Below, piece after piece: positions 8,920 through 18,260 of a stretch of 64,000 bases of DNA (positions within the stretch are counted from its first letter, which is position 1; every line of letters starts with the position of its first letter). The stretch covers positions 3,534,001-3,598,000 of the forward strand of contig CP104793.1 of NCBI GenBank assembly GCA_025916135.1, written 5' to 3'. The notes under the pieces are model-generated. The model was not told the DNA's origin and did not search any database. It saw only the letters and a list, made by a program, of their open reading frames with translations. Made by a program: the position numbers and the translations under genes. This stretch comes from Rhodobacteraceae bacterium D3-12. Lineage in GTDB: Bacteria; Pseudomonadota; Alphaproteobacteria; Rhodobacterales; Rhodobacteraceae.

Positions 8920-9733
8920 ACCCTCAAAACTGGATTGGGCACAGCAGCCACACACAGGAATTCATAACACCCCGGCTGACCGCAGAATTCCGCGCAACGC
9001 TCGGTGCCTTCGCCCATCCGGAACTACCCGGCCTCCAGTGGCTTATTGCCCCCGAAATCCGCCCCTACAAGGACCTCGGACGCGACAGTCACCCGCGTCT
9101 CGGCCTTGTGCTTCCCGACCTTGGCCTACCGCGCCGCATGTGGGCCGGGGGCGAAGTAACTGGCATCGGGGTCTCAGCGAAAATGATGCGGTAACCCGTG
9201 ACACCACGATCACAGACATCACGCACAAAAATGGGCGCAGCGGACGGCTTGGCTTCGTGACGCTTCATCACCGTTACACCGTCGCCGGTGAGACCCGCAT
9301 AGAAGAACGGCAAAACATCGTTTACCGCGACGCCCCCAGCACAAACGCTTTGCCGCCGCTCCCCCCACTTGCTCCAGACTGGCCCGAGGCCACCGTGCAA
9401 GAGGTGTCGCCGACATCCACTATGCTTTTTCGCTATTCAGCAATGACCTTCAACGGTCATCGCATTCACTATGATGCGGACTATGCGTGCGAAGTAGAAG
9501 GCTATTCCGGACTGGTCGTTCACGGCCCGATGCAGGCCACATGGATGCATGCGCTGGCTACACAAATCGCGGGCACGGTCCCACGTCAGCTTTCCTACAA
9601 AGGGCTCTCCCCCTTGACCTTACCGAACACAGCAGCTGTCGAAGCGCGCGAAACCGGACCCCAAGAGCTAACTCTGCGCGTTCGCGACTTAACGAACAAT
9701 GTAGTCACGATGAGCGCGCAAGCACTGCTTTAG
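8916..9733 (+). pseudogene. MaoC/FAS1-like dehydratase (candidate itaconyl-/mesaconyl-C4-CoA hydratase), single frameshift
   Basis: A hydratase of the double-hotdog family split over two frames. Residues 1 to about 80 read from 8916 and end in RRMWAGG; the rest reads in the next frame from NWHRGL through DTTITDITHKNGRSGRLG to the stop at 9733. The second half holds the catalytic hotdog signature, with FNGHRIHYDADYA and EGYSGLVVHGP. Adding one G to the run at 9147-9151 restores a continuous 272-residue protein. Family members hydrate mesaconyl-C4-CoA or itaconyl-CoA to citramalyl-CoA, the step between the CoA-transferase and the lyase upstream. I think an assembly error is more likely than real inactivation, because the sequence is well preserved on both sides. 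Confidence 0.8.
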
Positions 9734-9740
9734 CGAGAGC

Positions 9741-10688
9741 CTATTCGCCTTGCGTCCAGACAAGGTCCCCCTCCCAAATCCCGCGGGCCACCATTTCGCT
9801 CGCGACATTTAGCGTCACTTGCTCAATCGCCTTGCAAGCGCGTGTCTGCGTCCGCGCCGGGTTCTTCACAAGGTAAACGGGCCGCGAAATTGTGGGGTCA
9901 ACAATCGGCGCTTTCAACAACTTCCCCTCGGCCACAAAATCATGGCAAGCGGCGGGCGCAAAAATGGAAAAGCCCGACCCGCGCGCGACCAGCTCCTTTA
10001 TCTGCGTCATCGCATCAAGCTCGGTAACCACATTCAATTCCACGCCGCTTTGGGCCACCGCCGATTCGATAATCCTGCGAAGCCCGTGTGGTTCCCCCGG
10101 CAGGATCATCTCTAAACCTTCCAGCGCCTTTAACGACACCGGCGTGCCCGGCGGTGTCTGCAATGGCCAGGCATCAGGGGCCGAAAAAAAGCACAGCTGC
10201 TCATTCATGACATGGGTGGTTTGAAAATGGCCAACCCCGCTCAGATCATAAAGAAACCCAATCTCAACCGTTTCATCTTCGATCCATGTTTTGATAAAGC
10301 CACTCATCGCTTCACTTGCCCGCAGCCTGACTTGAGGAAGCTCAAGCCGGACCGTTTCTGCAAGCGGCACTGACATGACCATAGAGACCGAAGGCGGCAT
10401 CCCGAAATGCACCTTTCCGGTGATCTGCTGGCTCACTTCACGCATTTCGCTCACACATCGGCTTAGCGCGCCGCAAATCTCCACTGCATGACCAAGCAGC
10501 AACTCGCCCTCGGCGGTCAGCGTTGAGCCGCGCGGAGACCGCACGACAAGCGGAACTTCTAGCTCCGTTTCCATATTGGCAAGGTGCTGGGAAAGCGAGG
10601 GCTGCGCAATGTTAAGCCGTTGGGCCGCCGCCGACAGTGACCCCGCCTCCGCGATTTCAATGAAGTAGCGCAACTGACGAATGTCCAT
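9741..10688 (-). CDS. LysR family transcriptional regulator
   Basis: 315-residue LysR-type activator. The N-terminal winged helix (residues 1-60) contains the pattern GSLSAAAQRLNIAQPSLSQH and the following LTAEGELLL linker start; the remainder is the periplasmic-binding-like effector domain. The ATG at 10688 has a GGTAGGG ribosome site. Its 3' end faces the hydratase gene (7-base gap, convergent), and it lies 65 bases downstream of the aldehyde dehydrogenase on the same strand. It could therefore serve either the C5-acid operon on its left, as LysR genes do in known itaconate loci, or the ABC/dehydrogenase operon on its right. The sequence does not decide. Confidence 0.9.
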   Translation of the reverse strand: MDIRQLRYFIEIAEAGSLSAAAQRLNIAQPSLSQHLANMETELEVPLVVRSPRGSTLTAEGELLLGHAVEICGALSRCVSEMREVSQQITGKVHFGMPPSVSMVMSVPLAETVRLELPQVRLRASEAMSGFIKTWIEDETVEIGFLYDLSGVGHFQTTHVMNEQLCFFSAPDAWPLQTPPGTPVSLKALEGLEMILPGEPHGLRRIIESAVAQSGVELNVVTELDAMTQIKELVARGSGFSIFAPAACHDFVAEGKLLKAPIVDPTISRPVYLVKNPARTQTRACKAIEQVTLNVASEMVARGIWEGDLVWTQGE

Positions 10689-10753
10689 GAAACCCTACCT
10701 CAAAGAAAGTTAATGGAAAGAGTGATGCCCGCGCCGCATCTGGTCAACCCGTG

Positions 10754-12256
10754 TCACCTTAATACGAAAGGGTTGGCCGGGCCGGGGCCATAGTCCATCC
10801 AGACCGATTTCGTCTCAAGATAGTCGTGAATCGCATCTTGACCGCTTTCGCGCCCGATCCCGGATGATCCAAACCCGCCAAACGGCGCCATATAGGAAAC
10901 CGCCCGGTAACAATTGGTCCAGATATTGCCCGCCCGAAGCCGTCGCGCAGCGCGAAACATCCGGCCCTGATCCTGGGTCCAGACGCCTGCGGCGAGGCCA
11001 AATTCCGTGTCATTCGCGATATGAAAAGCCTCTTCCTCGTCTGTAAACTTGATGACCGAAAGCACAGGACCAAAGACCTCTTGCTGGGCGATTTGCATGT
11101 CATTGGTGACATTGGTGAACACGGTGGGTTCGATGAACCGCCCCTGCCCTGCTTCGGGTCGCGTCGACGCGCCTCCGCCCATCACGCAAGTCGCGCCTTC
11201 ATCGGTTGCGGCCTTAATACACGACAGAATGCGCTCGAACTGCGGTGCGGTCGTCACCGGCCCGACTTGGGTGTTCGGATCCATCGGATCCCCCAACCGC
11301 GCCGGCCGTGCAAGATCAAGGAACGCTTCCATAAACGCGTCATGCACATCCTCGTGGACGATAACCCGGCTCCCGGCGATGCATGTCTGACCAGAGGCGG
11401 CAAAGATGCCCGAAACCACGCCGCGCGCCGCCGCTTCCATGTCCACGTCAGGAAAGATCAGCTGCGCCGACTTCCCGCCAAGCTCAAGCGTCATCCGTTT
11501 GAATGTGCCCATCGCCGCCCGTGCAATATGGCGCCCGGTGCCATCGCCGCCCGTAAAGGCAATTTTATGCACGTCGCGATGCTCGGTCAGCGGCACGCCA
11601 ACCTCTGCACCATACCCGGTGATCGCGTTGACTACGCCCGGCGGGAACCCTGCCTCTTCTACCGCGCGACAAAACTCAAGTGTCGACGCCGAGGTGAACT
11701 CGGACGGTTTCAACACCACAGTGCACCCGGCAGCCAACGCCGGCGCCAACTTCCATGCGGTAAGCAGTAATGGCGAGTTCCAAGGCGTGATCGCCGCGAC
11801 AACGCCAACAGGAACATGCGTCGTATAGGTGAACATATCCGGCTTATCGATCGGTAGAACGGCGCCCTCCACCTTGTCGGCAAGACCGCCAAAATACCGA
11901 TACCAAGCAGGGATATACCCTGTCTGACCACGCATCTCAGCAATCAGCTTACCGTTGTCCAAAACCTCAATCTGGGCAAGGTGATCCGCATCACGCTCAA
12001 GAATTTCAGAGAGCCGCACCAGCAAGCGCCCCCGCTCGCTTGGATGCATCTCCGCCCACGCGCCTTGGTCTAAAGCGCGGTTCGCGGCGGCCACTGCGCG
12101 GTTCACATCCTCGACGCCACAACGTGGAATGCGCGCCCATGTTTTGCCAGTGTACGGATCGTCGCTTTCAAGCGTTTCACCGCTCAAAGCCTGCACCCAC
12201 TGACCGTCAATGTAGCAATCAAAGCTGCGGATTTCGCTTGGTCGTTCAAAGCCCAT
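10754..12256 (-). CDS. NAD(P)-dependent aldehyde dehydrogenase
   Basis: 500-residue cytosolic aldehyde dehydrogenase with a full set of family residues: oxyanion-hole N160 in TPWNSPLL, general base E258 in LELGGKSAQ, catalytic C292 in ASGQTCIAG, and the C-terminal PFGGFGSSGIGRE block. I chose the ATG at 12256 because GGAG lies 6 bases upstream; ATGs at 12277 and 12268 are in frame but lack a ribosome site. It follows the alcohol dehydrogenase by about 40 bases on the same strand, so the pair probably converts an alcohol to an acid in two NAD-linked steps downstream of the ABC importer. The exact aldehyde is not indicated. Confidence 0.9.
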   Translation of the reverse strand: MGFERPSEIRSFDCYIDGQWVQALSGETLESDDPYTGKTWARIPRCGVEDVNRAVAAANRALDQGAWAEMHPSERGRLLVRLSEILERDADHLAQIEVLDNGKLIAEMRGQTGYIPAWYRYFGGLADKVEGAVLPIDKPDMFTYTTHVPVGVVAAITPWNSPLLLTAWKLAPALAAGCTVVLKPSEFTSASTLEFCRAVEEAGFPPGVVNAITGYGAEVGVPLTEHRDVHKIAFTGGDGTGRHIARAAMGTFKRMTLELGGKSAQLIFPDVDMEAAARGVVSGIFAASGQTCIAGSRVIVHEDVHDAFMEAFLDLARPARLGDPMDPNTQVGPVTTAPQFERILSCIKAATDEGATCVMGGGASTRPEAGQGRFIEPTVFTNVTNDMQIAQQEVFGPVLSVIKFTDEEEAFHIANDTEFGLAAGVWTQDQGRMFRAARRLRAGNIWTNCYRAVSYMAPFGGFGSSGIGRESGQDAIHDYLETKSVWMDYGPGPANPFVLR

Positions 12257-12298
12257 TTTGCGCTCCATTTCATTCATTTCGGTGATGCTAGGACCACG

Positions 12299-13426
12299 TC
12301 ACCTAAAGGTGATGACCTGCCGAATAGACTTGCCAGCATGGAGCCGATCAAAGCCTTCGTTAATTTCTTCCAGCTGGATTTTCTCGCTCATCAACCGATC
12401 AACGGGCAGTCGCCCCTGCTCGTGAAGCCCCATGAAACGCGGGATATCCCGGCTTGGAACGCCCGAGCCAAGATAGCTGCCCTTCAGCGTCCGCTCCTCA
12501 CCAGTCAGGCTAAGTGCCGGAAGCTCAAGGACAGCCGCCGGGTTTGGCAGTCCTGCCGTAACCGTGGTGCCGCCACGCCGCGTCCCGTCATACGCAAACC
12601 TCAGGGCATGAACATTACCGGTGAAATCCATCGCACAATCGGCGCCGCCCTGTGTCACCTCCCGAAGCTCTTCTAAAGCGGACTCTTGCGAGCTATTGAT
12701 CGCGTGGGTCGCACCCAGCTCTTTGGCTAGCGTGAGCTTGTCGTCGAGAATATCAACCGCAACGATGGTTTGCGACCCGGCAGCCCGCGCCGCCATCACC
12801 GCAGAAAGCCCAACACCGCCAAGCCCAACCACAACGGTCGAGCCTCCGGGTTTGACATCGCCCGTGTTGAACACAGCGCCCGCACCTGTCAGCACCGCAC
12901 AGCCCATCAATGCCGCAATCTCCAGCGGCAACTTGGGATCAATCCGCACCAGTGAGTTCTGCGAAACCACCGCGTAACTTGCAAAACAGGACACACCGGT
13001 CATGTGATGAAGCACCTCACCGTCCCTCTTGAGCCGCGTTCCGCCCCCAATCAATTCTCCGCGCCCGTTCGCTGCGGCCCCCGGTTCGCACAGCGCCGGG
13101 CGACCATTGCGACACGGCCCGCAATGACCGCAAGACGGGACAAAAACACTGACAACATGATCGCCGGGCTCGAAACGCTCCACATCCGGGCCAACCGCGC
13201 GCACGATACCCGCGCTTTCGTGTCCCATTACCATGGGAACCTGCCGAGGACGGTCGCCATTCACCACAGAAAGGTCCGAATGACAAAGCCCCGCCGCCGC
13301 AATTTCAACCAGAACTTCGCCGTCTCTTGGACCTTCGAGATCAACCTCACACACCGTGATCGGTCGCGTCTCCGCATAGGGGCCTTCCCGGCCAATTTCT
13401 TCCAATACTGCCGCTTTGATTTTCAT
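12299..13426 (-). CDS. Zinc-dependent alcohol dehydrogenase (class III/aryl-alcohol type)
   Basis: 375-residue medium-chain dehydrogenase. Catalytic zinc ligands C48 (GLCHSD) and H69-E70 (MGHES) are present, as is the structural-zinc set C99, C102, C105, C113 (PSCGHCGPCRNGRPALC). The Rossmann motif is GLGGVGLSA. Presence of the structural zinc loop places it with class III and aryl/allyl alcohol dehydrogenases. The start at 13426 has a GGGAGAGA ribosome site; reading further upstream would overlap the transporter ATPase gene. It sits between that ATPase and the aldehyde dehydrogenase in one minus-strand operon, suggesting oxidation of an imported alcohol or polyol. Confidence 0.9.
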   Translation of the reverse strand: MKIKAAVLEEIGREGPYAETRPITVCEVDLEGPRDGEVLVEIAAAGLCHSDLSVVNGDRPRQVPMVMGHESAGIVRAVGPDVERFEPGDHVVSVFVPSCGHCGPCRNGRPALCEPGAAANGRGELIGGGTRLKRDGEVLHHMTGVSCFASYAVVSQNSLVRIDPKLPLEIAALMGCAVLTGAGAVFNTGDVKPGGSTVVVGLGGVGLSAVMAARAAGSQTIVAVDILDDKLTLAKELGATHAINSSQESALEELREVTQGGADCAMDFTGNVHALRFAYDGTRRGGTTVTAGLPNPAAVLELPALSLTGEERTLKGSYLGSGVPSRDIPRFMGLHEQGRLPVDRLMSEKIQLEEINEGFDRLHAGKSIRQVITFR

Positions 13427-13478
13427 GCTTTTCTCTCTCCCAAACGGTCCTTCGCTCAGCGCATTCGATGCGCTTGGC

Positions 13479-14981
13479 TCAGTGAACGGCCGCGTACATG
13501 ATCTCTTCTTCTGACGCCTCTTCGATCGAGAACTCTTCAACTATGCGTCCCAATCGCGCGACCAGAACCCTGTCAGACAAGCTCAGAATTTCAGGCAAAT
13601 AAGATGAGATCATCACCACCGGAAGACCCGCATCCGCCAAGTCATTGATGACATCGTGGATCTCGGCAATCGCCCCGACATCCACACCCCGCGTCGGCTC
13701 GTCCAGAATGATAAGCTTCGGTTTCTGCGCCAATGCCTTGGCCAAAACCACCTTTTGCTGGTTGCCACCAGAAAGCTCGATCACCTTCGCATCGGTCTCG
13801 ATGGATTTGATGTTCAGCCGCCCGGTCCAGTGTTTGGCCAGTTCCTTCATCTCGCTGTAGCTGACAATCGACGACTTCTGCAGTTCGGCCCCGACAAGGC
13901 CGGAATAGATGTTTTGCGCGATGGATTTCGTTTCAAAAAACCCTTCAAGCTTTCGATCTTCGGTCACATAGACAATGCCATCCCGAATTGCCGGGCGCGG
14001 CACACGATAGCGCACATTCTTGCCTTCGTGGCGCACCTCGCCCCCATGGAAAAAGTCACGCTTTACCACGCCCGAGATGATCTTGAACGTCTCGGTCCGC
14101 CCGGAACCGATCAACCCGAAAACACCCGTAACCTGGCCTGAGAACACAGAAAAAGAAGTGTTTCTCACAATCTGGCCCATCGAAAGGTTTTGCGCCGACA
14201 ATACCCGTTTCCCGGCGGGACGCGCCTTGCGCGTGCCTTTGCCTTCCGCATGGATCGTCGAGGACAACTGCCGCCCAACCATATGGCCGACGATGCTGTC
14301 ACGATCAAACTGTGACACACTGTCGGTGATGACATGCCGCCCGTCCCGCAAAATAGTAATCCGGTCCGAAATCTGAAGCGCCTCTTCCAGAGCGTGAGAA
14401 ATGAAAATGATCGACACCCCCTGCGCCTTGAGCCGCTTTATCAGACCGAAAAAGTGGTATTTCTCTTCAGGCGTCAGCGTCGCGGTTGGCTCATCAAAAA
14501 TGATAACTTTTGCCTCATGCCGCACCGCGCGGGCGATCTCGACCATCTGTTTCTTGGCCGCACCAAGTGTCGAAACCAACGCGGTCGGATCGACATCGAA
14601 ACTCAGCGATTGCAGGAATTGCTGCGCTGAAATGTAAAGACCACGAAGCCGGTTAAGCTTCTTCTCGTTCCCCAGCACAAGGTTCTGCGCCACCGTCAAA
14701 GACGGCACCAAAGACGTTTCTTGAAACACCATCGCAATACCAGCTTCCAGCGCCTCTTGCGGCGAGGTGAAATTCACGTCTTTGCCCTGATAACGCACGC
14801 TGCCGGATGTCGGCACATGCACGCCTGCGATCATTTTGGTCAGCGTTGATTTGCCGGCGCCGTTTTCGCCCAAGAGCGAATGGATTTCTCCCGGAGCAAG
14901 CGAGAAAGTCACCTTGGAAATTGCAGGGTTCCCGTGGAATTCCTTTGTGACATCTGTAAGTTCTACAACAGGGACAGTCAT
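13479..14981 (-). CDS. Sugar ABC transporter ATP-binding protein, two ATPase domains (RbsA/MglA type)
   Basis: 500-residue protein with two fused nucleotide-binding domains, as in ribose and galactose importers. The first half has Walker A GENGAGKST at residues 38-46 and Walker B VIIFDEPTATL. The second half has a degenerate Walker A (GLIGSGRTE) but a good LSGGNQQKVVLAKAL signature and Walker B LIILDEPTRGVDVG, the usual asymmetry of this family. The ATG at 14981 overlaps the upstream propeller gene by 4 bases. With the permeases at 16051 and 19374 and the binding protein at 18261 it forms a complete CUT2-type importer for a monosaccharide or polyol. Confidence 0.93.
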   Translation of the reverse strand: MTVPVVELTDVTKEFHGNPAISKVTFSLAPGEIHSLLGENGAGKSTLTKMIAGVHVPTSGSVRYQGKDVNFTSPQEALEAGIAMVFQETSLVPSLTVAQNLVLGNEKKLNRLRGLYISAQQFLQSLSFDVDPTALVSTLGAAKKQMVEIARAVRHEAKVIIFDEPTATLTPEEKYHFFGLIKRLKAQGVSIIFISHALEEALQISDRITILRDGRHVITDSVSQFDRDSIVGHMVGRQLSSTIHAEGKGTRKARPAGKRVLSAQNLSMGQIVRNTSFSVFSGQVTGVFGLIGSGRTETFKIISGVVKRDFFHGGEVRHEGKNVRYRVPRPAIRDGIVYVTEDRKLEGFFETKSIAQNIYSGLVGAELQKSSIVSYSEMKELAKHWTGRLNIKSIETDAKVIELSGGNQQKVVLAKALAQKPKLIILDEPTRGVDVGAIAEIHDVINDLADAGLPVVMISSYLPEILSLSDRVLVARLGRIVEEFSIEEASEEEIMYAAVH

Positions 14982-16054
14982 GCCGCGCCTCCCACATCCG
15001 TCGCGCTCGTCGACAGGACTTCGCCATTGCCTTGCACCGCCATCCAAAGCTCACCGTTGATATCAAGCGCGCCGGTAATCCCGTGTCGCTGCCCACCGGC
15101 GCGACTGTGCATGCTTTCTTGCGGTACGAAATTTGCGTCCAGAGCCACGATCAACCCATAAGACAACGTCGGCGCCCAAGGCTTGAGAACTCCCATCTGT
15201 TTGAGCGCACCACCCTGCATCGGTTCGCGGTAATTCTCGCCAGATGACAACTTCGGCGCCACCCAGAGCTCCGGTTCGATTTCTGCAAGCATTGCACGGC
15301 GGTAATCCGGCTCTCGCAGGACAAATTCAATCAGCGGACTGCGCGGTGCAAAAATGCAGAGCCACCAACCGCCAGAGGCGCGACGGGTCAAACGCCCCGG
15401 ATAACCGGGGACCTCATCCAACAGCACGCGCCCCTTGCCGCCACCATTTGCGTCAAACTCGATCAGCTGCGAAAGCCACGCCTCGGCCACCACGATCGCA
15501 CCGCTACGCCGCACGGCGATCCCTGCGGGCCATCCCAATCCGGTCTTGGTGACGTCCACCTGCCCGCCCGGCAACACCCGCCCAAGCGTTCCACTCCGGT
15601 TCAACTCCATCAGGTCGCGCCGCCACTCAGCAGGCGGCAACTGCGTCGATCCGGTGGCAAACCAAAGCGTCCCATCGGGGGCAAACGCCAATGCTGTGGT
15701 ATGCGTGATATCCGCCGAAAGCGCGGGCGTCACATCGCCACCGCTCGCGTCGAAGAATGTCAAACCCTTGGCAGATGCAATCGCCAGAATATTCTCGCTC
15801 GCCGCAATCGCCGTGATTGGCTCTTCAATGGCAAGGATCTCTCCCGCCGCGCTCATCACTTGGCAGCCATCGCTCCAAACCACTCCACCTTGCCAAAGCG
15901 CCATGTCATCTGGCGCGTTGGCCGAAATCCCCGCAGGCAGCTCTTCCAACCTGTTGTTGGGTTTTAGCCCGCCATCAAGCGGCGGCACCGTAACTGCGGC
16001 CTCTCCCCTGCCTAGAAAACGGTCAAGCGCAGGTATCCGAAACATCCGGCTCAT
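14978..16054 (-). CDS. SMP-30/strictosidine synthase-like beta-propeller protein
   Basis: 358-residue protein with six-bladed propeller repeats. The APDGTLWFATGS and LGWPAGIAVRRSGAIVV segments are typical SMP-30 blades, and the VPGYPGRLTRRASGGWWLCI region matches the conserved G-Y-P-D-N block of strictosidine-synthase-like proteins. No signal peptide is evident. Relatives hydrolyse sugar lactones or other esters with a bound calcium. It resembles the C-terminal half of the neighbouring permease fusion, so the two are probably paralogues. The ATG at 16054 overlaps the fusion gene by 4 bases and the gene overlaps the ATPase downstream, so it is part of the importer operon. Lactonase activity is inference. 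Confidence 0.8.
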   Translation of the reverse strand: MSRMFRIPALDRFLGRGEAAVTVPPLDGGLKPNNRLEELPAGISANAPDDMALWQGGVVWSDGCQVMSAAGEILAIEEPITAIAASENILAIASAKGLTFFDASGGDVTPALSADITHTTALAFAPDGTLWFATGSTQLPPAEWRRDLMELNRSGTLGRVLPGGQVDVTKTGLGWPAGIAVRRSGAIVVAEAWLSQLIEFDANGGGKGRVLLDEVPGYPGRLTRRASGGWWLCIFAPRSPLIEFVLREPDYRRAMLAEIEPELWVAPKLSSGENYREPMQGGALKQMGVLKPWAPTLSYGLIVALDANFVPQESMHSRAGGQRHGITGALDINGELWMAVQGNGEVLSTSATDVGGAA

Positions 16055-18168
16055 GTTTTCGCCCCCCAATAGCTTTGATACCCGGTCCAGCTTTGATCCC
16101 GCTCAGGAAGCTTGATCCGCCCTACGCGGTTGTTGGTAATACCGCCCAGATAGAGCCAGCCCTTGTGTTCGCGCATCGAGGTGATCATCGGGTGATTGAC
16201 GGCTTTGCGGTCCCAAAGGCTTTCATGGATCGTGCCAGCGTCATCGAAACGGGCAACACAGCCGATATTGAGGTTGGGATAAAGCCACTGATCCGCTGCA
16301 ATCCTCCGCGCCATCCGCTTGCGGAAACCCGGCTTGGACAACGCAAGGTCAAGCGCTGGCGTGCGCATCCCCATCAACGCAACCCAATAGGATCCATCAG
16401 ACGCGCGGTTGATATTGTCAGGATACCCCGGAAGACGATCAACAACGATTTCCTTGGTGCCCTTCTTGGGGCCTTCAAGCCAATAGCGGTTGATACGACA
16501 CCCCCAGCTTTCGGCAAACAAAATGGACTTTCCGTCATGGCTTGCGCAGACACCATTCGGAAATACCAAGTTCTTGATTACTGTGCGCGTCTGTCCGGTT
16601 TCAGGGTCGTGGCAAATGATCCGCCCATTTCCCCGGCTCTCCAAAGCATCCACAGGCCAGTCGTGCATCTCGTAACGCACAGTCGCCTCAGAGAAATAAA
16701 TCTTGCCGTCGGGCGCAATATCAAGATCATCGGCAAGCCGCAGGCGGCTGTCGTCGACGATAGAAAACAGCGACCGATTGGTTTCATCGGTGACCTTCTC
16801 GACGCTGCGGTCCGATTTGCAAACCTTGTAAAGCCCCATGCCTCCGACACAGACAAGAAGGTTCTGGTCACGATCAAACGCCATCCCCAAAGGCGACCCG
16901 CCGATATGCGCGTAAACCTCGTGCTTGGTATAATCCGGCGGGAAATACCGGATGATATCCCCATGACGATTGCCAGAATAAAGAAAGTCATCATCGTCAA
17001 GAATGACATCCTCAGGGCTTTCAACCTCGCCTTCCGCAATCACTTCGACGGCGCTCAACCGGTCGTTCAGCGCAAGAGCGCCATCTTCGGTGGAACGTGG
17101 CTCCGGCATTTCAACAAGCGTCGGCGAGACATAGACCTTGGACAAAAGCTTGTGCCGGTTCTTCATCCAACGCACATCGACAAAGACAGCAAACAGAAGC
17201 GCAAGACCCAGAACCATCGGCCCCGAGCCTGAGTTAAGCCCCAGTCGCAACACCCCGTTCGTGAGGACCAGCACAGTCACCGCGCCCATCAGCGCCTTAG
17301 CCACCGAGCCACGGCCTCCCCCAAGCGAGTTGCCCCCGAGGATCGCCGCAGTCAACGCAGAAACCTCAAGCCCGATACCCGTATCCGACCCCGCCCCAGA
17401 AAGCCGCGCGGCATAGAGCACACCCGCCATTCCGACAAGCATCCCCGACATCACATAGGCCGAACATACGATCCGCCGGACCGGCAGACCCATGTTGTAG
17501 GCCGAGCGTCTTGAGCCTCCAATCGCCAGTAGTCGCCACCCCGGGCCAGAGCGTGAAAACGCGATATGAGCGACGATGGCGACAATCGCGACCACGACAA
17601 AGCTAAACGGAAAAATCCATACACCGCCAAGGCCCATCGCATCCCAAAGCGGCGAAGAGTAGAAACTCATCGACATCTGTTGTGCATAGGCAAGCAGCAA
17701 CAGATCGACGATGGCGCGCACGATAATCAGCGTCACCAGAGTGGTCAAAAAGGCCCGCAGCCGCAGATAGCCAACAAGCACCCCATTCACCAATCCAACA
17801 GTGCCGCAAATCAGAACAACCAAGAGCGCAGCAAGCCCGACAGGCAAATCCAAGACGTTCAAGAAATAGAGCATCATGAAGTTGCCCAAGGCAAAATTCG
17901 ACCCAACAGAGAGGTCAATGCCGCCGACGAGAATAACAATCGTCATGCCCAGAACAACAAGCGCGAGTTCGCCATATTGGCGCGCCAAAATTGAAATGTT
18001 GCTTCCGGTAAAGAAATTCGAGAGCAGCGACCCCATGACGGCAATCACTGCCAGCATGATGACAAATGGAATTGCGTTATCAATCCAGTTTTTCGAAAGC
18101 ATCTCGCCAATAGCGTGGTCAGGAAACCAGCGATAGCGCGCTTTCTGAGCAGATTTCATCAGCGTCAC
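16051..18168 (-). CDS. ABC sugar permease fused to a strictosidine synthase-like beta-propeller
   Basis: 705-residue fusion. Residues 1 to about 345 are a complete RbsC-type permease, with ILVGGIDLSVGS, GLEVSALTAAILGGNSLGGG and about eight to ten hydrophobic segments. After a linker rich in E and D (about 345-375) follows a propeller of about 330 residues with GSPLGMAFDRDQNLLVC, FPNGVCASHDGKSILFAES, CRINRYWLEGPKKG and LPGYPDNINRASDGSYWVA, the strictosidine-synthase/APMAP signature. RbsC C-termini face the cytoplasm, so the propeller should be cytosolic. Start is a GTG at 18168 behind GGGAGGGG; an ATG at 18159 is the alternative. The reading frame is uninterrupted, so this is a true fusion and not two genes run together. 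Confidence 0.88.
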   Translation of the reverse strand: MTLMKSAQKARYRWFPDHAIGEMLSKNWIDNAIPFVIMLAVIAVMGSLLSNFFTGSNISILARQYGELALVVLGMTIVILVGGIDLSVGSNFALGNFMMLYFLNVLDLPVGLAALLVVLICGTVGLVNGVLVGYLRLRAFLTTLVTLIIVRAIVDLLLLAYAQQMSMSFYSSPLWDAMGLGGVWIFPFSFVVVAIVAIVAHIAFSRSGPGWRLLAIGGSRRSAYNMGLPVRRIVCSAYVMSGMLVGMAGVLYAARLSGAGSDTGIGLEVSALTAAILGGNSLGGGRGSVAKALMGAVTVLVLTNGVLRLGLNSGSGPMVLGLALLFAVFVDVRWMKNRHKLLSKVYVSPTLVEMPEPRSTEDGALALNDRLSAVEVIAEGEVESPEDVILDDDDFLYSGNRHGDIIRYFPPDYTKHEVYAHIGGSPLGMAFDRDQNLLVCVGGMGLYKVCKSDRSVEKVTDETNRSLFSIVDDSRLRLADDLDIAPDGKIYFSEATVRYEMHDWPVDALESRGNGRIICHDPETGQTRTVIKNLVFPNGVCASHDGKSILFAESWGCRINRYWLEGPKKGTKEIVVDRLPGYPDNINRASDGSYWVALMGMRTPALDLALSKPGFRKRMARRIAADQWLYPNLNIGCVARFDDAGTIHESLWDRKAVNHPMITSMREHKGWLYLGGITNNRVGRIKLPERDQSWTGYQSYWGAKT

Positions 18169-18260
18169 GAAAGACCCCTCCCGGGAGACAGAAATTTGTA
18201 TTCAGAGGTTATGCGGCAGCGCGAGATGGCATTCACCCCGCACTGCCTTGGTGGCTGGAT

